Positions 44,239-52,558 of a DNA stretch of 58,094 bases are shown here, one piece after another. Each line of letters begins with the position of its first letter. The first letter of the stretch is position 1. Origin of the DNA: Absicoccus porci (GTDB lineage Bacteria; Bacillota_I; Bacilli_A; Erysipelotrichales; Erysipelotrichaceae); assembly GCF_003725415.1 (NCBI RefSeq), contig NZ_RJQC01000005.1, positions 29,671-87,764 of the forward strand, written 5' to 3'. The notes under the pieces are model-generated. The model was not told where the DNA came from. It searched no databases and saw only the letters and a list, made by a program, of their open reading frames with translations. Position numbers and translations under genes: made by a program.

Positions 44239-44568
44239 CTATTTCTCTTCTTTTCCTTGATACAAATCAATTTTTGCGAGCAAGCCCCGTCGTCCATTTC
44301 GATACGATATAAACGATAAGATCATCAATACCACAAAAACAATGGTACCAATCAAGCCAATCCATCGAAAGACGACTTTTAGACCAGGACTGATATTTGG
44401 TAGGAATGCATCATTTGTGATGTAAGCACCCCAGATATATAAAATGACGAATATAACTAATAAGATCGTTTCCCATCGAATAATTCTACGAACACGTTTT
44501 AACATGGCATTTTCTTGATCAATGATCGTTGCCAATTGTTCTCTTTCTTTATGTGATAACTTACTCAT
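44239..44568 (-). CDS. Small hypothetical membrane protein
   Basis: 109 residues. A charged helical N-terminus (KLSHKEREQLATIIDQENAMLKR) is followed by two membrane segments (WETILLVIFVILYIWGAYI and WIGLIGTIVFVVLMILSFIS) and a basic end. A clear ribosome site (AGGAGTGATCAA) precedes the ATG. It is flanked by terminators on both sides, so it is expressed on its own. No family recognised. Confidence 0.75.
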   Translation of the reverse strand: MSKLSHKEREQLATIIDQENAMLKRVRRIIRWETILLVIFVILYIWGAYITNDAFLPNISPGLKVVFRWIGLIGTIVFVVLMILSFISYRNGRRGLLAKIDLYQGKEEK

Positions 44569-44589
44569 TTGATCACTCCTTTACTTAAG

Positions 44590-44622
44590 AAAAAAAGCAG
44601 AGGCTAAAGCCTCCGCTTTGCA
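44590..44622 (-). terminator. Terminator of the mannose-family PTS operon
   Basis: GCGGAGGC-TTTA-GCCTCTGC on the minus strand, followed by TTTTTTT. Confidence 0.85.
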
Positions 44623-44634
44623 TATCGTTAAAGA

Positions 44635-45459
44635 TTAACCTAATACGCCGATAACAGATCCAACGAATCCGATGACAACGAACAACAATAATACTTTAAC
44701 TGCAGACATACCTTTCTTAGCTTGTAAGAACCATGCTAATAATACGAATGCGCAAGTCAATAGTTTAGGGAACGCACCATCCAAACGAGAGATCAATGTT
44801 ACATCAGCACCAGTAGAGTCTTTTGCGATGACTAATGGAGATGATACAGTTACCCAAGAAGCAGCCATAGCACCTACGATTACTTGACCTAAAACCAATA
44901 TAGATTCACGGAAAGCAGTCGCTTTATCACCAACTAATACATCGACAGCAGAACCACCAAGTTCATAACCTTTCTTGAAGATGAATTTTTCAAACAAGAT
45001 TTCAGTTACATTCCAAACAACGATATAGAATAGAGGACCAATTGGAGATCCACCTTCAGCTAATCCTAATGCGATACCAAGTAAGATAGGGATATATGTA
45101 CCAACGATCAAAGAATCACCGATACCGGCAAGAGGTCCCATCAAACCTGCACGAATAGAGTTAATAAATTCATCATCGATTTCTTCAGCACCGTTTGCAC
45201 GAGCTTCTTCCAAACCACAAGTAATACCAACAACGATACCACCGATTTGTGGTTCGGTATTGAAGAATGGAGTATAAGCTTGCATAGCCTTTACTTGATC
45301 ATCATGATTTGGGTAAAGTTCTTTAATTGGAGCAAGCATAGCCCACATGTAACCAAATGTCTGCATGTGTTCTTGAGAGAAACATGTTAAGTTTCCATAC
45401 CACCAACGCCAGAATGTAGTATTTAACGTCTTTTCAGAGAGTTTTTTCTTTTCAGCCAT
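44635..45459 (-). CDS. PTS mannose/fructose/sorbose family EIID component
   Basis: 274 residues. EIID membrane subunit: an amphipathic start (KLSEKTLNTTFWRWWYGNLTC), FQEHMQTFGYMWAM-like segment, NTEPQIGGIVVGITCGLEEARANG, IRAGLMGPLAGIGDSLIVGTYIPILLGIALGLA and a single-pass C-terminus. With EIIC it forms the sugar channel. Only 2 bp from EIIC. Specificity cannot be read from sequence; mannose-class systems also carry fructose, sorbose, glucosamine or N-acetylgalactosamine. Confidence 0.92.
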   Translation of the reverse strand: MAEKKKLSEKTLNTTFWRWWYGNLTCFSQEHMQTFGYMWAMLAPIKELYPNHDDQVKAMQAYTPFFNTEPQIGGIVVGITCGLEEARANGAEEIDDEFINSIRAGLMGPLAGIGDSLIVGTYIPILLGIALGLAEGGSPIGPLFYIVVWNVTEILFEKFIFKKGYELGGSAVDVLVGDKATAFRESILVLGQVIVGAMAASWVTVSSPLVIAKDSTGADVTLISRLDGAFPKLLTCAFVLLAWFLQAKKGMSAVKVLLLFVVIGFVGSVIGVLG

Positions 45460-45461
45460 GA

Positions 45462-46310
45462 TTAAATATCCTCCTCATCGTCGTCATCCATACCACCAGC
45501 ACCAGCGCCAGCATTTAACAATTCAATCTTATTCATAGCCATCTTGTAATCGATCAATGCGAATACACCACCGATTGCAGTTGCTGCCAACAATGTTAAT
45601 CCCATAGAAGCTGCCATTGCGAATCCGAACATGAAGTAGATCAAGTCAGAGTTCTTAGTGATTACAGACTTCAACAAGATAGAGATACCTACAGCTGGTA
45701 AAATAGCACCGACTGTTAAGATAGCTTTTACATACCATACAGAAGTATTTAAGTTGTTGAATACTTCTTCTACGGCTCCTGAACCATAGTAGCAAAGTAA
45801 TGTAACAGGGATAAATGAAATAACGATGTTAGTGATCCAAGGCAGTACGGCATCAACTTTACCAACGCATTCAATGTTTCCTTTTTCAATTTGAGCCCAG
45901 CCCCAGTGTTGCCAGATCAAATTCATCATTGCTGTTAAATAGAACAATGTGATACCGATAACACCAGTCATGGCAGAGATTGAAGATGCCAAACCTTGTG
46001 CATCTTTTCCACCAAAATCCATACCTGCAGCACGTGCACCTACATATGCCAATGGAATACCAATATAAGAAACGGCACGCAAGTCAGATGCAACGGTTCC
46101 ACCTGGAGTAACCAACGCAATCCACATAACTTGCATAGGCATTGCGATCAAGATACATCCACGAAGATCTCCGAAGACGATACCCAATAGCAAACCAGCA
46201 ACTAGCGGACGGTTTAACGTATAGTTACCGATTGTAGTACCGGCCATGGCAGGTGTAGAAGCAGCTAACATACTTAAAATACCAATAATAATAGCTTGAA
46301 ATAAAGTCAT
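45462..46310 (-). CDS. PTS mannose/fructose/sorbose family EIIC component
   Basis: 282 residues, polytopic. Hallmarks are IIIGILSMLAASTPAMAGTTIGNYTLNRPLVAGLLLGIVFGDL (around residues 7-50), ALVTPGGTVASDLRAVSYIGIPLAY and repeated membrane helices. The last residues are strongly acidic (GGMDDDDEEDI), which is unusual for EIIC; the EIIA subunit ends similarly. Its ribosome site follows the hairpin at 46351-46379. Confidence 0.92.
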   Translation of the reverse strand: MTLFQAIIIGILSMLAASTPAMAGTTIGNYTLNRPLVAGLLLGIVFGDLRGCILIAMPMQVMWIALVTPGGTVASDLRAVSYIGIPLAYVGARAAGMDFGGKDAQGLASSISAMTGVIGITLFYLTAMMNLIWQHWGWAQIEKGNIECVGKVDAVLPWITNIVISFIPVTLLCYYGSGAVEEVFNNLNTSVWYVKAILTVGAILPAVGISILLKSVITKNSDLIYFMFGFAMAASMGLTLLAATAIGGVFALIDYKMAMNKIELLNAGAGAGGMDDDDEEDI

Positions 46311-46350
46311 AACTCTTCTCTCCTTTAAACCTTATTTTTATTTATCTAAA

Positions 46351-46379
46351 TGCTTACTAGAAGCTGCCTTCTTCTAGTA
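46351..46379 (-). promoter_or_regulatory. Intercistronic hairpin between EIIB and EIIC
   Basis: TTACTAGAAG and CTTCTAGTAA form a 10-bp stem that includes the EIIB stop codon. There is no T-run, so it is more likely an mRNA-stability or processing element than a terminator. Confidence 0.55.
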
Positions 46380-46865
46380 ACCAAATTTAGATCTGAATTT
46401 GTCCCAAGTACCAATAGAAGATTCTTTAACCAATGCAAATTCAACTTCATAACCAGCTTGTGTGATGGCTTCCAATGCATCGGCTTCTTCTTGTGTGATA
46501 CTTTGGTTGTTACCAAGCTTTGTAGCACCTGGACGATCATTACATGGTCCAATGATGATACGTTTTACATTACTTGGTACGAATTTGTTGTCGACTAAGA
46601 TCTTTTTCATATCGATAGGGTTCTTAGTGATCAAGAAGTATTGTTTTTTAGACTTCAATACTTTTTCTTGGACATCCAAGAAATGTTGCATTGTCCAAAC
46701 AAAGACTTTCTTATCAGTACTTGCTTGGAAAGATTTTTTCAAAACAGGCGTAGTAGCAGCTTTGTCATTAACTGCAATAATACCGTCACAAGGATATTCT
46801 TTTGACCATCTTGTAACTACTTGACCGTGGATAATACGGTCATCCACACGTACGAAACTAATCAT
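46374..46865 (-). CDS. PTS mannose/fructose/sorbose family EIIB component
   Basis: 163 residues, soluble. The phosphorylated His is His13 in FVRVDDRIIHGQVVTRW. The Rossmann-like EIIB-sor fold continues with IIAVNDKAATTPVLKKSF, YFLITKNPIDM and IIIGPCNDRPGATKLGNN. It passes phosphate from EIIA to the sugar during transport. EIIA and EIIB are separate genes here, not the fused ManX of enteric bacteria. Confidence 0.92.
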   Translation of the reverse strand: MISFVRVDDRIIHGQVVTRWSKEYPCDGIIAVNDKAATTPVLKKSFQASTDKKVFVWTMQHFLDVQEKVLKSKKQYFLITKNPIDMKKILVDNKFVPSNVKRIIIGPCNDRPGATKLGNNQSITQEEADALEAITQAGYEVEFALVKESSIGTWDKFRSKFGY

Positions 46866-46930
46866 TATATTATTCCTCCTTTAGTTTCTATCCCGACATT
46901 CGAATATTATAATGAATGTCTAAAGCTTTT

Positions 46931-47362
46931 TTAAATATCGTCGTCTGCGTCTTCGTCGTCTTCAACTGTGAAGCGAGTCAATCCAGAACGACCTTCACTC
47001 AACAATGTTTCTGCCAAAGCATCGAAATCATCAAAGTTGTCTTTCATCAAAACAGCTGTGATAGCCATTGGCATATTCATTCCGGCCAATACCAATGTAT
47101 TTCCTAGCAAGCCACGTTCAGAAAGTACATTCAATGCGTTCGTGAATGGAGATCCACTCAAGATATCCGCTAATAAGATAATTTGATCATCATCCTTGAT
47201 ATCCTTTGTTAGAGTCTTGAAGTTTTCTGCAAACTCATCAGCACTCATTCCGTCTTTCAAACTTGTTGAAAGTACATCATCACGATCACCAGTCATCATT
47301 TTGACAGCTGAATGTAAACCAGGTGCAAATTCACCATGACTTACCATAATTACATATTTCAT
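46931..47362 (-). CDS. PTS mannose/fructose/sorbose family EIIA component
   Basis: 143 residues. Phospho-His is His9 in MVSHGEFAPGLHSAVKMMTG. DDQIILLADILSGSPFTNAL is the conserved core. The tail EDDEDADDDI is highly acidic, beyond the usual end of the fold, and may tether or space the subunit. First gene of the PTS operon, with GAGGACGAAACA before the ATG. Confidence 0.9.
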   Translation of the reverse strand: MKYVIMVSHGEFAPGLHSAVKMMTGDRDDVLSTSLKDGMSADEFAENFKTLTKDIKDDDQIILLADILSGSPFTNALNVLSERGLLGNTLVLAGMNMPMAITAVLMKDNFDDFDALAETLLSEGRSGLTRFTVEDDEDADDDI

Positions 47363-47405
47363 TGTTTCGTCCTCCGTCTTTTTACTTCTTCATGTTAGCA
47401 CGGTT

Positions 47406-47419
47406 TGTAAGCTCTTTCA
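47406..47419. promoter_or_regulatory. Near-consensus cre box before the PTS operon
   Basis: TGTAAGCTCTTTCA differs from the CcpA consensus only at the central G. It lies 44-57 bp before the EIIA start. Confidence 0.45.
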
Positions 47420-47489
47420 ATCTTTTGTTCACATAATTTACCATAATTTTATATACCAATTATATATACCATGTATGCCGACAAAAATA

Positions 47490-48248
47490 TTAAGAAACTT
47501 CGATAATTTCGGGTATTTCTTTCACGATTTCTTTATCACTTTCCGAAGCGTGATTGGTCACTAATGTATCTATATCTCGAAAATTACAGAACGCAAAAGA
47601 AGCTTTCTTTTTAAATTTCGAACTGTCCATTGCTACGATCGATTTTTTTGACTGAGCAATGACATGTTTTTTAATATTAATTTCATTGTAAGAAAGAATG
47701 GTGAAACCATGTGCATTCGCAATGCCATCACTACCAAGTAAAGCTACATCGAAAGTGATTTCATCAACGGCTTCAACAACGCGATGGCCATGGGTTCGTA
47801 AACCAATATTGGTAACAGGTCCACCCAAAAAGATCGTATTGATGTCCATCAACGCAGTTTGATAGGCTACAGGAATACTATTGGTCACAACAGTGATGCC
47901 ATGTTTGGTTGCTAAAACAGGTACCCCAAGCAAAACGGTTGAACCAGAATCTAAAAAGATCACTTGATTATCTTCGACCAAATGCATAGCTCGAATACCA
48001 ACGGCTTTTCGATCGGTTTCATTTTCTTTTTCTCGCCATTGAAGAGGCGATTCTTCCAATTCGGAAAGACTGTGCGCATATCCATGTTCACGAACAACTC
48101 GTCGTTGTTTTTCCAAATCCACTAAATCCGTACGTAACGTTTCCGTGGTCACATGAAGTTGATCCGCTAGATCCTTGATGCGCATGCGACCATTATCAAC
48201 TAATAACTGATAAATCTGATTCTGCCGCACTTCTTTTTTCTTTGCCAT
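47490..48248 (-). CDS. DeoR-family regulator of the PTS operon
   Basis: 252 residues. The N-terminal winged helix (MRIKDLADQLHVTTETLRTDLVDLEKQRR) and effector domain (VIFLDSGSTVLLGVPVL, TVVTNSIPVAY, FLGGPVTNIGLRTHGHR, DVALLGSDGIANAHG, IVAMDSSKFKKKASF) are complete. It sits 127 bp before the PTS genes on the same strand and probably controls them in response to a sugar phosphate. A decayed paralogue lies immediately upstream. Confidence 0.88.
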   Translation of the reverse strand: MAKKKEVRQNQIYQLLVDNGRMRIKDLADQLHVTTETLRTDLVDLEKQRRVVREHGYAHSLSELEESPLQWREKENETDRKAVGIRAMHLVEDNQVIFLDSGSTVLLGVPVLATKHGITVVTNSIPVAYQTALMDINTIFLGGPVTNIGLRTHGHRVVEAVDEITFDVALLGSDGIANAHGFTILSYNEINIKKHVIAQSKKSIVAMDSSKFKKKASFAFCNFRDIDTLVTNHASESDKEIVKEIPEIIEVS

Positions 48249-48319
48249 TTCTGTCTCTCCCTTTGCAAAGCAAAATTATTATATCATTTTTTCTTATTAT
48301 GCCAAATTTTTTCGAAAAT

Positions 48320-49067
48320 TTATTCCACTTCAATGATTTCTGGAATATCTTTTATCCATTCACGTTCTTTTTCCGTCAGTGTATTGGTAACTAAAATATC
48401 CACATTCTGCATATCACAAAATGTATACGCGCCCTTTTATAAAGCTTCGAACAATCCATGACCACGACTGATTTCTTGAATCGCGTCATGACACGCTTCT
48501 TAATTTCTATTTCATCATAGGAATAAATAGTAAATCCATTCGGAATGTCCATACCATCGGTACTCAAGAAAACAAAATCAAAATCCATGGTGTCAATGAT
48601 TTCAGTTACTCGATGACCATTGATACGCAAACTTTCATTTTTAACCGGTCCTTCGCATAATATCGTTTGGATATCCATCAAACCCGTTTCATACGCAACA
48701 GGAATACTATCTGTCACAACCGTAATGTCTTGTTTCATGGCCAATACGGGTACACCAAAAAGCAACTGAATCAATAAAAAACGTTTGATGATCTTGTACC
48801 ATCTGCATAGCTCGTATTCCCACTTTTTTTGCGATCAGCTTCATTATCTTTTTCACGCAATTTCAATGGCAATTCCTTCAAATTGGTCAGACTCTGTACA
48901 TACCCATGATTTCGTATGATCCGCTTTTGTTTCTCCATTTCAACCAAATCCATTTGCAATGTTTCATTGCTCAAATGAAATTGTTCCGCAATATCTCGCG
49001 TACGCATGGTCCCTCTCTCAACCAATCATTGATAAATCTGATTTTGGCGTATTTCTTTTTTCTTCAT
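48320..49067 (-). pseudogene. Decayed DeoR-family paralogue
   Basis: The sequence parallels the intact regulator at 47490-48248 along its whole length, including the first residues (MKKKEIRQNQIYQ) and the last (DIPEIIEVE). Damage is heavy: a TGA replaces a Leu codon after QIYQ near 49026, a frameshift lies in the seven-T run at 48824-48830, another occurs near 48775, and one more near 48440, after which FCDMQNVDILVTN resumes in a different frame. Residual similarity suggests a tandem duplication of the regulator gene followed by loss of one copy. Confidence 0.85.
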
Positions 49068-49445
49068 AACTTTTACCAAGAAATGTTCATATTTTTTTAT
49101 TATACCAACTTTTTCTTATTGTTTTTGGAAATTCAGAAATATCATCATTGTATTTCACGAACAGAACATAATAATGAAGATAGGACAACCAATCTGGACT
49201 ATCACACGTACTGAAAATATCCACCCAGATTTGGTAGTCCTTTTTATTTTTTGGATTTCAAAGTATTTTCCTTTTTAATTCACAATATTTATTTCTGTAT
49301 TTACCTATATCTCCTATTATCTAATTGTTTATACATGTATTCATCGTCATAATAAAAGCACAAGGGGAAAAAACATTTCAGCAATCATTCATTTAGAACC
49401 AAAAGAATTGGTGGAAACAATGTATCAAGTACAAAGAAAAATGGG
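49068..49445. other. AT-rich spacer with a long hairpin and a possible gene remnant
   Basis: Near 49180-49245 a long imperfect stem (AGGACAACCAATCTGG with CCAGATTTGGTAGTCCT) is followed by TTTTTATTTT, a plus-strand terminator with no intact gene before it. From about 49350 to 49452 one frame reads GKNISAIIHLEPKELVETMYQVQRKMGI and stops where the first 19-bp repeat starts, perhaps the 3' end of a gene cut by island insertion. There is no start codon and the family is not recognised. Confidence 0.35.
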
Positions 49446-49586
49446 TATTTAATTTTTAGGGTGGTTTTTTCCACTCTCTTTTTTTATACTCATTTTTCTA
49501 TTTAAGATTTAGGGTGGAAAATAACATATTGTTGTATTGAGAACAGACTGCGAAATATGGTATACTATATTTAAGATTTAGGGTGG
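49446..49586 (+). repeat. Left array of 19-bp island repeats (3 copies)
   Basis: Copies at 49446-49464 (TATTTAATTTTTAGGGTGG), 49499-49517 and 49568-49586 (both TATTTAAGATTTAGGGTGG). All point rightwards. The third lies just after the hsdR -10 box. Six related copies in opposite orientation lie at the other end of the island. Confidence 0.85.
49537..49566 (+). promoter_or_regulatory. Promoter of the hsd operon
   Basis: TTGAGA (49537-49542), 18-nt spacer, TATACT (49561-49566). The start point would fall inside the third left repeat, so a repeat-binding protein could block transcription. Confidence 0.65.
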
Positions 49587-49615
49587 GATTTTAAATCCAT
49601 AAAGGAGGCTAAGAT

Positions 49616-52522
49616 ATGCCTAGAGCACAAAGTGAATATGAAGTAGAAGATATCTTTATTGATAAACTTACTACTATGGGATATGACTATGTCCAGTTAA
49701 ACAATTATGATGATGTAATCAAGAACTTCAGAATTCAGTTATGCAAGCTGAATGAAAAAGTATTAAAAGAAGCTAAGGGAGAAGCGAAACTTTCTGATGC
49801 AGAGTTCGATAAAGTCATGCTTCGATTGGATGGTCATACCGTTTATGAATCAGCCAAGATATTAAGAGAACAATGGGTTCTAGAGTTGGACAATGGAAAG
49901 AGCGTTTATTTAGAGTTCATAACAGATGATTCGACTCGTAACATATTTCAGGTAGCACATCAAATAACGATGGATAAAGCTCACATGAAGGATGTTGTCT
50001 ACAAGAATCGTTATGATGTAACCTTATTGATTAATGGATTACCTCTTGTTCAAGTTGAATTAAAACGTCCAGGAGTTGAAATTAATGAAGCAGTCAACCA
50101 AATCAACAGATACAGACGCTTCTCATTTAAAGGATTATTCAGATACATCCAGATTTTCGTTGTATCAAACAGTACACAAACAAAGTATTTTGCCAATGTA
50201 AACGAACGCGATGTTGATGGCGAAGAGCAGAACGTATTGAAATCACTGGTATTCTACTGGACTGACAGTGTAAACAAGAGAATCAACAGATTGATGGAGT
50301 TTACGTCTGATTTCCTAACGAAATTCAACATTACAGAGATGTTGACAAAGTTCATGATTATCAAGAAAACAGAGCCAACGTTGATTGTCTTGAGACCTTA
50401 TCAAATCTACTCTGTTAAGCGTTCGATTGATAGAATCATGCTTTCAAATATGAACGGTTTCAATTTTGCCTGTACAGGTAGTGGTAAAACGATTTCCAGC
50501 TACATGCTTGCTACAACGCTTCGAGACGACCGTAGAATTGACAAAGTATTCTTCCTGATTGACCGTAAGGATTTAGATGACCAGACGGTAGATGAGTACA
50601 ATAGTTTTGACCCAGGTTGTGTAGATGCCACAGACAGCACGAAAGAGCTTGTTAAAATGCTTGAAGATTCATCTAAAAAGATGATTATCACAACGATTCA
50701 AAAGATGGCTAACGCCCTAAAAAACAAGCGTTATACAGATATCATGGATACATACAAAACAAAGAAATGTATCTTCATCATAGATGAGTGTCATCGTTCA
50801 CAGTTTGGAAAGATGCATGCTGATATCAAGAAACACTTCCAGAATGCAAACTACATCGGATTCACTGGAACTCCTATCTTCAAAGAAAATAAAGGAGCTA
50901 CAGGCAGAACAACAGCGGATGTGTTCTATTCTGGTGACAAAGTAGATTCATGTATTCACAAATATATGATTAAGGAAGCGATTGCCGATGGTAACGTACT
51001 TCGTTTCTCTGTTGAATATATGCGTTCCATCTCAGCAAAACAGATTCAAAAGGAAGGTTTAGACCCAACTAAGATTGATGACCCTGAATACTGTAAGCAA
51101 CATCACATCAATATTGATGAGTTGTATCACGACCCTCAACGTATTGCTTTTGTGGCCGATGATATCTTAAAGAACTTGGATAGACACACACATCCTGAAG
51201 GTAAAGATGTTTATACAGCTATCTTCGCTACGGACAAAATCAACACTTTGATGGAATATTATCACTATATGAAGAACCATAATCCTGACGGCAAGAAAAT
51301 CGCAGCTATCTTTACATTCACAGCAAATGAGGACTTGGATGAAGGACAGGATAAGTATTCTAGACAATATTTGGAAGAATGCATGCAGGACTATAATGAG
51401 GTATTTGGTACAAGCTTTGACATTGACACATTTGATGGCTATCGTAAAGATATTGCTAAACGTCTAAAGCAAAAGGATTTACCACAGGTTGATTTACTTC
51501 TTGTTGTAGATATGTTCCTTACTGGATTTGACAGCAAGGCTACAAATACTTTGATTCTGGATAAGAATCTGGTATGGCACAATCTTGTGCAGGCGTACAG
51601 CCGTACAAACCGTGTCAGCAAAGTGACAAAACAGTTTGGTCAAATCATCACATACCGTAATATCAAAAAGGCTCAGGATGACGCTTTGAAGTTATTCTCT
51701 GGTGATGGGGACCCAAATGAGTATTTGTTGGAGTCTTACGAATACTATCTATCAGAGTATCGTAAACAATGTGAGGATTTACGTCAAATTACACCAACTC
51801 CAGATGACGCTGGTGAGCTGATTGATGAGAATCAACAGCGTGACTATGTATTTGCTTTCCGTAAGATTGCTCATACTTTGGCAGTGCTAAAGACGTTCAG
51901 TAAATTTGATTGGGACGATATCGACGCAATCCTTGATGAACAGAATTATGCTGATTACAAAGGATGGTATTTGACTTTCTATGATGAAATGAAGAAAAGC
52001 GAAAAGACCGGCAAGGAATCCATTCTTGCTGACATCGACTTCAATATCGAGCTGGTTCGTACAGACAAAATTAATGTAGTCTACATCTTGAACCTTTTGA
52101 AAGATATCAACCGAAACAACAAGGAAGAAATGGAAAAATCAATTGATTTGGTTCTTCGTGAAATTGAGCGTTCGGATAACGAAAAGATGCGTTACAAACA
52201 GGACATCATGAAAAGCTTCATTACGACTCGATTCTTTGATTTGGACCCTGATGAGGATATCGAAGTGGCATTCGAACAGTACGAACGAGAAATGCTTGAA
52301 TCATCAATCAAGAACTTTGCCGAAGACCACGGAATCAGTGCAGAGCTTGTCTCAGATTTATTGAACAAGTATTTTACGGATGAAAACTCAATCTCAAGAG
52401 AAATGATTCGAAATCAAATCAAATCGTTGAATCTTGGATTACTTAAAACAACAAAAATTATCAATGATTTACAAATATTCATTGAAGATATGTTTGACAA
52501 ATTTACAGCTGAGGGCAACTAA
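49616..52522 (+). CDS. hsdR: Type I restriction enzyme subunit R
   Basis: 968 residues. N-terminal PD-(D/E)xK nuclease with RYDVTLLINGLPLVQVELKRPG (Asp...Glu-Leu-Lys), then the SF2 translocase: Walker A in CTGSGKTISSY near residue 290, DECH box in IIDECHRSQFG near 389, FTGTPIF, and the second RecA lobe ending in QAYSRTNRVSKVTKQFG, followed by a helical C-terminus. It cuts unmodified DNA after translocation in complex with HsdM and HsdS. AAAGGAGGCTAAGAT precedes the ATG. First gene of the operon. Confidence 0.95.
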   Translation: MPRAQSEYEVEDIFIDKLTTMGYDYVQLNNYDDVIKNFRIQLCKLNEKVLKEAKGEAKLSDAEFDKVMLRLDGHTVYESAKILREQWVLELDNGKSVYLEFITDDSTRNIFQVAHQITMDKAHMKDVVYKNRYDVTLLINGLPLVQVELKRPGVEINEAVNQINRYRRFSFKGLFRYIQIFVVSNSTQTKYFANVNERDVDGEEQNVLKSLVFYWTDSVNKRINRLMEFTSDFLTKFNITEMLTKFMIIKKTEPTLIVLRPYQIYSVKRSIDRIMLSNMNGFNFACTGSGKTISSYMLATTLRDDRRIDKVFFLIDRKDLDDQTVDEYNSFDPGCVDATDSTKELVKMLEDSSKKMIITTIQKMANALKNKRYTDIMDTYKTKKCIFIIDECHRSQFGKMHADIKKHFQNANYIGFTGTPIFKENKGATGRTTADVFYSGDKVDSCIHKYMIKEAIADGNVLRFSVEYMRSISAKQIQKEGLDPTKIDDPEYCKQHHINIDELYHDPQRIAFVADDILKNLDRHTHPEGKDVYTAIFATDKINTLMEYYHYMKNHNPDGKKIAAIFTFTANEDLDEGQDKYSRQYLEECMQDYNEVFGTSFDIDTFDGYRKDIAKRLKQKDLPQVDLLLVVDMFLTGFDSKATNTLILDKNLVWHNLVQAYSRTNRVSKVTKQFGQIITYRNIKKAQDDALKLFSGDGDPNEYLLESYEYYLSEYRKQCEDLRQITPTPDDAGELIDENQQRDYVFAFRKIAHTLAVLKTFSKFDWDDIDAILDEQNYADYKGWYLTFYDEMKKSEKTGKESILADIDFNIELVRTDKINVVYILNLLKDINRNNKEEMEKSIDLVLREIERSDNEKMRYKQDIMKSFITTRFFDLDPDEDIEVAFEQYEREMLESSIKNFAEDHGISAELVSDLLNKYFTDENSISREMIRNQIKSLNLGLLKTTKIINDLQIFIEDMFDKFTAEGN

Positions 52523-52558
52523 TGGTTGTCCTTCGCTTTTCATAAAGGAGGACGCTAA

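Noticed and set aside
49024..49028. TGA in the decayed DeoR copy as Trp or selenocysteine
   Set aside because: TGA is a normal stop in neighbouring genes, the intact copy has Leu there, and other frameshifts show that the gene is dead.
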